Source of the DNA: JAJPHT01 sp035687045
GTDB taxonomy: Archaea > Thermoplasmatota > SW-10-69-26 > JACQPN01 > JAJPHT01
Direction of reading: 5' to 3'
Assembly: GCA_035687045.1 (NCBI GenBank)
Contig: DASRYU010000124.1
Location: 1 to 14,338 of the forward strand
Length of the DNA: 14,338 nucleotides
Under the pieces are notes generated by a model. The model was not told the DNA's origin, searched no databases, and worked only from the letters and a program-made list of their open reading frames with translations. This document shows positions 11,132-14,338 of this stretch, in pieces (positions within the stretch are counted from its first letter, which is position 1; each line of letters begins with the position of its first letter). The position numbers and the translations under genes are program-made.

Positions 11132-13237
11132 ATGCGATCACTGAGCCTGAAGACGCGCATCAGCCTGGCTCTCCTGGTCGCCTTCGCCCTGGTCGCCGGC
11201 ATCGCCACGGTCTTTGCCAAGGCGAGCTTCCGGGAAACGGAGATCCGCCACGTCCGCGAGGACTCGCAGGCGCGCGTCGACGCCATCGCGAGCATCGTCG
11301 ACACCCGTTTCCTCGGCCTCGGGCAGAACGCCAAGGCCGCCGCCGAGAACGCCGGCAACTCGCCGCCGGCGCGCGTGCTCGAGGAGATGAGCCGCGCCGG
11401 ATTCATCACGGCCGTCGTGCTGGGGCCGAACAACACCGTCCTCGACTCGAGCGGCGAGGCGCGCTACAACGCGACGCTGCGCGAGCTCCTCGTGCGCAGC
11501 GCCCCTCCGCCCGGCTACCCCGCGAGCGTCTACACGACCGACAGCGGCTGGTTCTTCGTTGGCTCGCGCTCGCTCGACCTCAAGACCGCCGTCGTGGGCG
11601 GCATGAGCCACGAGTACCTCTCGGACAACTTCCTCGTCGACGCCCTCATCCACAGCGACTACGCGCACGCCGTCGTCATCGACGGGAAGGGCGTCATCGC
11701 CGCCTCCGCGAACTACCCGGAGGACCGCGACGCGATCGCGATCGTCCAGAGCAACGTCACGGGCCTCCTCGAGAGCTTCCGCGACTCCGACGTCTACTAC
11801 AAGCAGAACGCGAACCTCACCTTCCTGAGCGGCGGCCAGATCGAAGGGCTCGCCCCCAGCAGCGCCATCGCCTCCCGCGTCGACGCGATGACGACGCGCT
11901 TCCTCCTCTCGATGGCCGTCGCCTTCGGCATCGGCGGCTCCGTCACGATCCTTCTTGTCGCCTACTCGTTCCGCCCGCTCGACCGCATCACCGACGCCGC
12001 GCGCCGCCTCGGCCGCGGCGAGGAGGACCTCCACCTCGAGGTCCGCGAGCGCGACGAGCTCGGGACGCTCGCGGACGTCCTCAACCAATCCGCCGCCGCG
12101 CTGGGCGCCGCACGCCGCGCCGAGGCCGAGCGCGCCGAGGAGGCGCGGCTGGCCGCGGAGGACTTCGAGCTCACCGTCGGCGACCTCTCGCGCAGCGTCG
12201 GCGAGGCCGAGACGCCCACCGACGTCGCCTCTCGCCTCGCGGAGGGCGTCCTCCGTGTGACGAGCGCGCGGGCGGTCCTCGTCCTCTACGCGGACGAGGT
12301 GCTCGCCGCCGCCGACCGCGACGGCGAGCTCACGACGCAGTCGCTCATGGCCTTCTACGCGAGCGACCGCGACGCCTTCCAGCTCACCCGCGCGCGCTCC
12401 GGCGACGCGGAGCTCCAGGTCGCGGCGCTTCCCGAGCACCGCGCGAGCCTCCCGCTCGCGCAGATGCGCAAGATCGAGATCCTCACGGCGCAAGGCGGCA
12501 TCGCCATCCATCGCGCCAGGAGCGCCGTCGAGCTCAAGCGCGCGAAGGCGCAGAAGGAGACGTTCCTCGACATCCTCAGCCACGACCTCAAGAACCCGAT
12601 CGCCGTCGCGCGCGGCCGCGTCGAGCTCCTCAGCATGAAGGACTCCGCGCTCGCGCCCAAGCTCGAGCCCATCGAGAAGAGCCTCGAGCGGGCGACGCGC
12701 ATCATCGAAGAGGCCGTCCTGCTCTCGAAGCTCGAGCGCGCCGACCAGCTCGAGCGGGCGCCGCTCGCGCTCGCGCCGCTTGTCGAGGAGTCCGCGGCGA
12801 GCCTGCGGCCCCTTGCCGCGCCGCGCAACATCAGCATCACCGTGGATGCGCAGCCCGAGGCGCGGTGGCCCGCGAACCGCCTCCTCGCGCGCGCCATCGA
12901 GAACATCATCTCGAACGCGATCAAGTGGAGCCCCGACGGCTCGCCCGTCGAGATCCGCGTCGTGACCGCCGAGAGCTGCCGCATCGAGATCATCGACCAC
13001 GGCCCGGGCATCCCGGCCGCGGACCGGCAGCGCCTCTTCGCGCGGTTCGAGCGCGCCGACCGCACCGGCGTGAAGGGGACCGGCCTCGGCCTCGCCATCG
13101 CGAAGCGCGTGACCGAGATGCACGGCGGCCGCATCCACATCGAGGACACGCCAGGCGGCGGTTGCACGTTCGTCATCGAGATCCCGCACACCACGGAGGC
13201 GGCCGTCGCTCCGCCCGCGAAGGGAGGCCGCGCATGA
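11132..13237 (+). CDS. Membrane sensor histidine kinase (Cache-HAMP-GAF-like-HisKA-HATPase)
   Basis: This 701-residue kinase senses an outside signal and autophosphorylates. TM1 (about 10-30) is followed by an outside domain (31-255) that looks like a double Cache fold, with repeated strand motifs TAVVLGPNNTVLDSSG (93-108) and AVVIDGKGVIAASANYPED (180-198). Then come TM2 (257-279), a HAMP linker (281-330), and a coiled coil leading into a GAF-like domain (about 345-465). The dimerisation helix has the H-box FLDILSHDLKNPI with phospho-acceptor His484. The ATPase domain is intact: N-box NIISNAIKWS (Asn595), G1 IDHGPGIP (Asp622), F-box FARFERAD, and G2 KGTGLGLAIAKR (648-659). The start ATG at 11132 gives the basic MRSLSLKTR head before TM1. 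The stop overlaps the next start (ATGA), beginning a three-gene cassette whose last gene is a response regulator, the likely phosphate acceptor. Confidence 0.94.
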   Translation: MRSLSLKTRISLALLVAFALVAGIATVFAKASFRETEIRHVREDSQARVDAIASIVDTRFLGLGQNAKAAAENAGNSPPARVLEEMSRAGFITAVVLGPNNTVLDSSGEARYNATLRELLVRSAPPPGYPASVYTTDSGWFFVGSRSLDLKTAVVGGMSHEYLSDNFLVDALIHSDYAHAVVIDGKGVIAASANYPEDRDAIAIVQSNVTGLLESFRDSDVYYKQNANLTFLSGGQIEGLAPSSAIASRVDAMTTRFLLSMAVAFGIGGSVTILLVAYSFRPLDRITDAARRLGRGEEDLHLEVRERDELGTLADVLNQSAAALGAARRAEAERAEEARLAAEDFELTVGDLSRSVGEAETPTDVASRLAEGVLRVTSARAVLVLYADEVLAAADRDGELTTQSLMAFYASDRDAFQLTRARSGDAELQVAALPEHRASLPLAQMRKIEILTAQGGIAIHRARSAVELKRAKAQKETFLDILSHDLKNPIAVARGRVELLSMKDSALAPKLEPIEKSLERATRIIEEAVLLSKLERADQLERAPLALAPLVEESAASLRPLAAPRNISITVDAQPEARWPANRLLARAIENIISNAIKWSPDGSPVEIRVVTAESCRIEIIDHGPGIPAADRQRLFARFERADRTGVKGTGLGLAIAKRVTEMHGGRIHIEDTPGGGCTFVIEIPHTTEAAVAPPAKGGRA

Positions 13238-14010
13238 CCTCCTCCGACCACCGAGTGAGTCAAATGATGGCCTACCAGCAGCGCGCGCAGGAGCTTGCCG
13301 AGAAGATCACCGCCGAGTGGCAGCAGGTACACGCCGACGACGTGCGCGGTTTGACGGACGCCGTCTACCGCGCGCTTGTGGACGAGGCCAACCTCGAGCT
13401 GCGCCAGATCTTCGCGCACCTCTCGGGTCAGCTCGAGCTTGCCGCGGCGCGCGCCGAGCGCGGACAGCCGGCGATGAGCGCGGAGAAGATCAAGACGCTC
13501 CTGGGCTCCGTCGAGCGCGCATCGGCGCTCATGGAGGTCTACATGGACCGCTCCGCCGCCGCGAAGATGATCATCCGCATCGACGCGGAGCAGTTCGACC
13601 TCTCGGAGGCGTTCTCGCAGTACGTCGCCGCGCACGGCCTGAGCGAGCGCATCGGCGTCTCGCTCGCGCCCGCGCCCATCATCGGCGACCGCGCGAAGCT
13701 TCTTGACGCGCTGGGCCACCTCGTCACGCGCTTCTACTTCGCGTGCGGCGGGCACGAGACGGTCATCGTCCAGTGCCAGGTCGTGGGCGACCAGGTGGAG
13801 GGCTTCATCGGCCTCTCGCCGTCGCACCTCGAGCCCGAGCAGCTCATGGAGGAGATGCGCCTCCCGCTCGCCATCGAGGACGTCGGCATCGACATCTCGT
13901 ACGCGCGCGCCATCGTGGAGCGCCACGGCGGCGTCCTCTTCGTCGCCACCGCCGGCGAGGGCAGCGCGGGCTTCGGCTTCCACCTCCCGCTCCTCGGGGG
14001 TGCCGTCTGA
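13234..14010 (+). CDS. Degenerate histidine-kinase-like protein
   Basis: This 258-residue soluble protein keeps the outline of a histidine kinase core but not its ATP chemistry. A helical stretch (about 10-105) contains EANLELRQIFAHLSGQLELA (51-70), aligned to a dimerisation helix with His62 at the H-box position but without the usual E/D-L/R-x-x-P context. The C-terminal part aligns to the ATPase fold. DRAKLLDALGHLVTRFYFA (152-170) takes the N-box place but lacks the Asn. FIGLSPSHLEPEQL (191-204) stands where D-x-G-x-G should be. VGIDISYARAIVERHGGVLFVATAGEGSAGFGFHLPL (217-253) matches the G2 box to the end, without a proper GxGxG. It may be a phosphotransfer, adaptor or inhibitor component rather than a kinase. 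Start and stop overlap both neighbours (ATGA, TGATG), which implies tightly coupled expression with the sensor kinase and receiver. M11 or M12 are weaker alternative starts. Confidence 0.78.
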   Translation: MTSSDHRVSQMMAYQQRAQELAEKITAEWQQVHADDVRGLTDAVYRALVDEANLELRQIFAHLSGQLELAAARAERGQPAMSAEKIKTLLGSVERASALMEVYMDRSAAAKMIIRIDAEQFDLSEAFSQYVAAHGLSERIGVSLAPAPIIGDRAKLLDALGHLVTRFYFACGGHETVIVQCQVVGDQVEGFIGLSPSHLEPEQLMEEMRLPLAIEDVGIDISYARAIVERHGGVLFVATAGEGSAGFGFHLPLLGGAV

Positions 14011-14338
14011 TGGCGCTCGTCTACGTCGCCGACGACGAGCCCGAGCTCGCCGCCCTTCTCGCGGAGACGCTGCAGGACGCGGGGCACGAGGTCGTCACGT
14101 CCGCGAACGGGCACATGCTCCTCGACCGCGTCGCCGAGAAGCAGCCCGACCTCATCCTCCTCGACATCAACATGCCCGGGCTCTCGGGCTGGGAGGTCCG
14201 CAAGGAGCTCCTTTCGCGCGGCGTGCGCGCGCCGGTCGTCGCGGTCACCGCGCAGGGCGGCGCGAGCACCGAGATGAGCGCGCTCTCGACGCTCCAGTTC
14301 GCCGGCTTCGTGCGCAAGCCGTTCAAGCTCGTCGAGGT
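14010..14338 (+). CDS. Response regulator receiver domain (partial, cut by the window edge)
   Basis: The 109 codons present form an almost complete receiver domain: the acidic pocket VADDEPEL (Asp8, Asp9), phospho-acceptor Asp52 in LILLDINMPGLSGWEV (48-63), switch Thr80 in VVAVTAQGG, and Lys103 in FVRKPF with the conserved cis-proline pair. The frame is open at the right edge. A short CheY-like protein or a longer regulator with an output domain both remain possible. The ATG shares its A with the stop of the degenerate kinase (TGATG). It is the natural phosphorylation target of the kinase cassette upstream. Confidence 0.93.
   Translation, partial: MALVYVADDEPELAALLAETLQDAGHEVVTSANGHMLLDRVAEKQPDLILLDINMPGLSGWEVRKELLSRGVRAPVVAVTAQGGASTEMSALSTLQFAGFVRKPFKLVE

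Noticed and set aside
11053..13233. In-frame extension upstream of the degenerate kinase, overlapping the whole sensor kinase in another frame
   Set aside because: The Arg/Pro/His-rich translation is a shifted-frame shadow of the kinase gene. The ATG at 13234 with the 4-base overlap is the sensible start.

Overview
The window comes from a very GC-rich archaeon. The clearest evidence is an adjacent Nop5 and fibrillarin gene pair, the protein core of archaeal C/D-box RNA-guided 2'-O-methylation. Several genes also have an AT-rich box about 25-30 bp upstream of the start codon, which is the geometry of leaderless archaeal transcripts. The proteins lack the strong acidic bias of haloarchaea. A high-GC, non-halophilic lineage (possibly a Thermoplasmatota relative) is my guess, not something the sequence proves.

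Layout. Positions 1-91 hold a hexamer-based tandem repeat, followed by a minus-strand acyl-CoA dehydrogenase (94-1323). A divergent plus-strand lipoprotein (1411-1767) carries cupredoxin copper-ligand motifs in the reverse of the normal order, so it looks like a natural circular permutant. A perfect GC hairpin (1779-1801) separates it from the end of a six-gene minus-strand operon. In transcription order from 7175 down to 1816 the operon reads nop5, fibrillarin, NAD-dependent sugar epimerase, Nudix hydrolase, GT-C type membrane glycosyltransferase, and a small acidic single-pass membrane protein. The first five genes overlap or nearly touch.

On the plus strand follow a class 2 dihydroorotate dehydrogenase (7291-8379), a second hexamer repeat, a stand-alone Lrp/AsnC RAM-domain protein with a three-helix membrane protein one base behind it, and a 49-residue double-CxxCxGxG zinc protein. 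A 183-bp intergenic stretch (9325-9507) contains four related 20-bp hairpins. Next come two minus-strand secreted proteins: a cupredoxin with the ordinary ligand order, and an unrecognised lipoprotein.

The right end is a translationally coupled plus-strand signalling cassette: a two-pass sensor histidine kinase, a protein resembling a histidine kinase with its ATP site eroded, and a response regulator cut by the window edge.

Themes. The genes fall into RNA modification linked to cell-envelope glycan synthesis, redox and electron transfer at the membrane (cupredoxins, quinone-type DHODH, acyl-CoA dehydrogenase), and signal transduction. The best candidates for something new are the permuted cupredoxin, the arginine/glycine-rich tails on both Nop5 and fibrillarin, the kinase/degenerate-kinase/receiver cassette, and the family of 20-bp hairpins.
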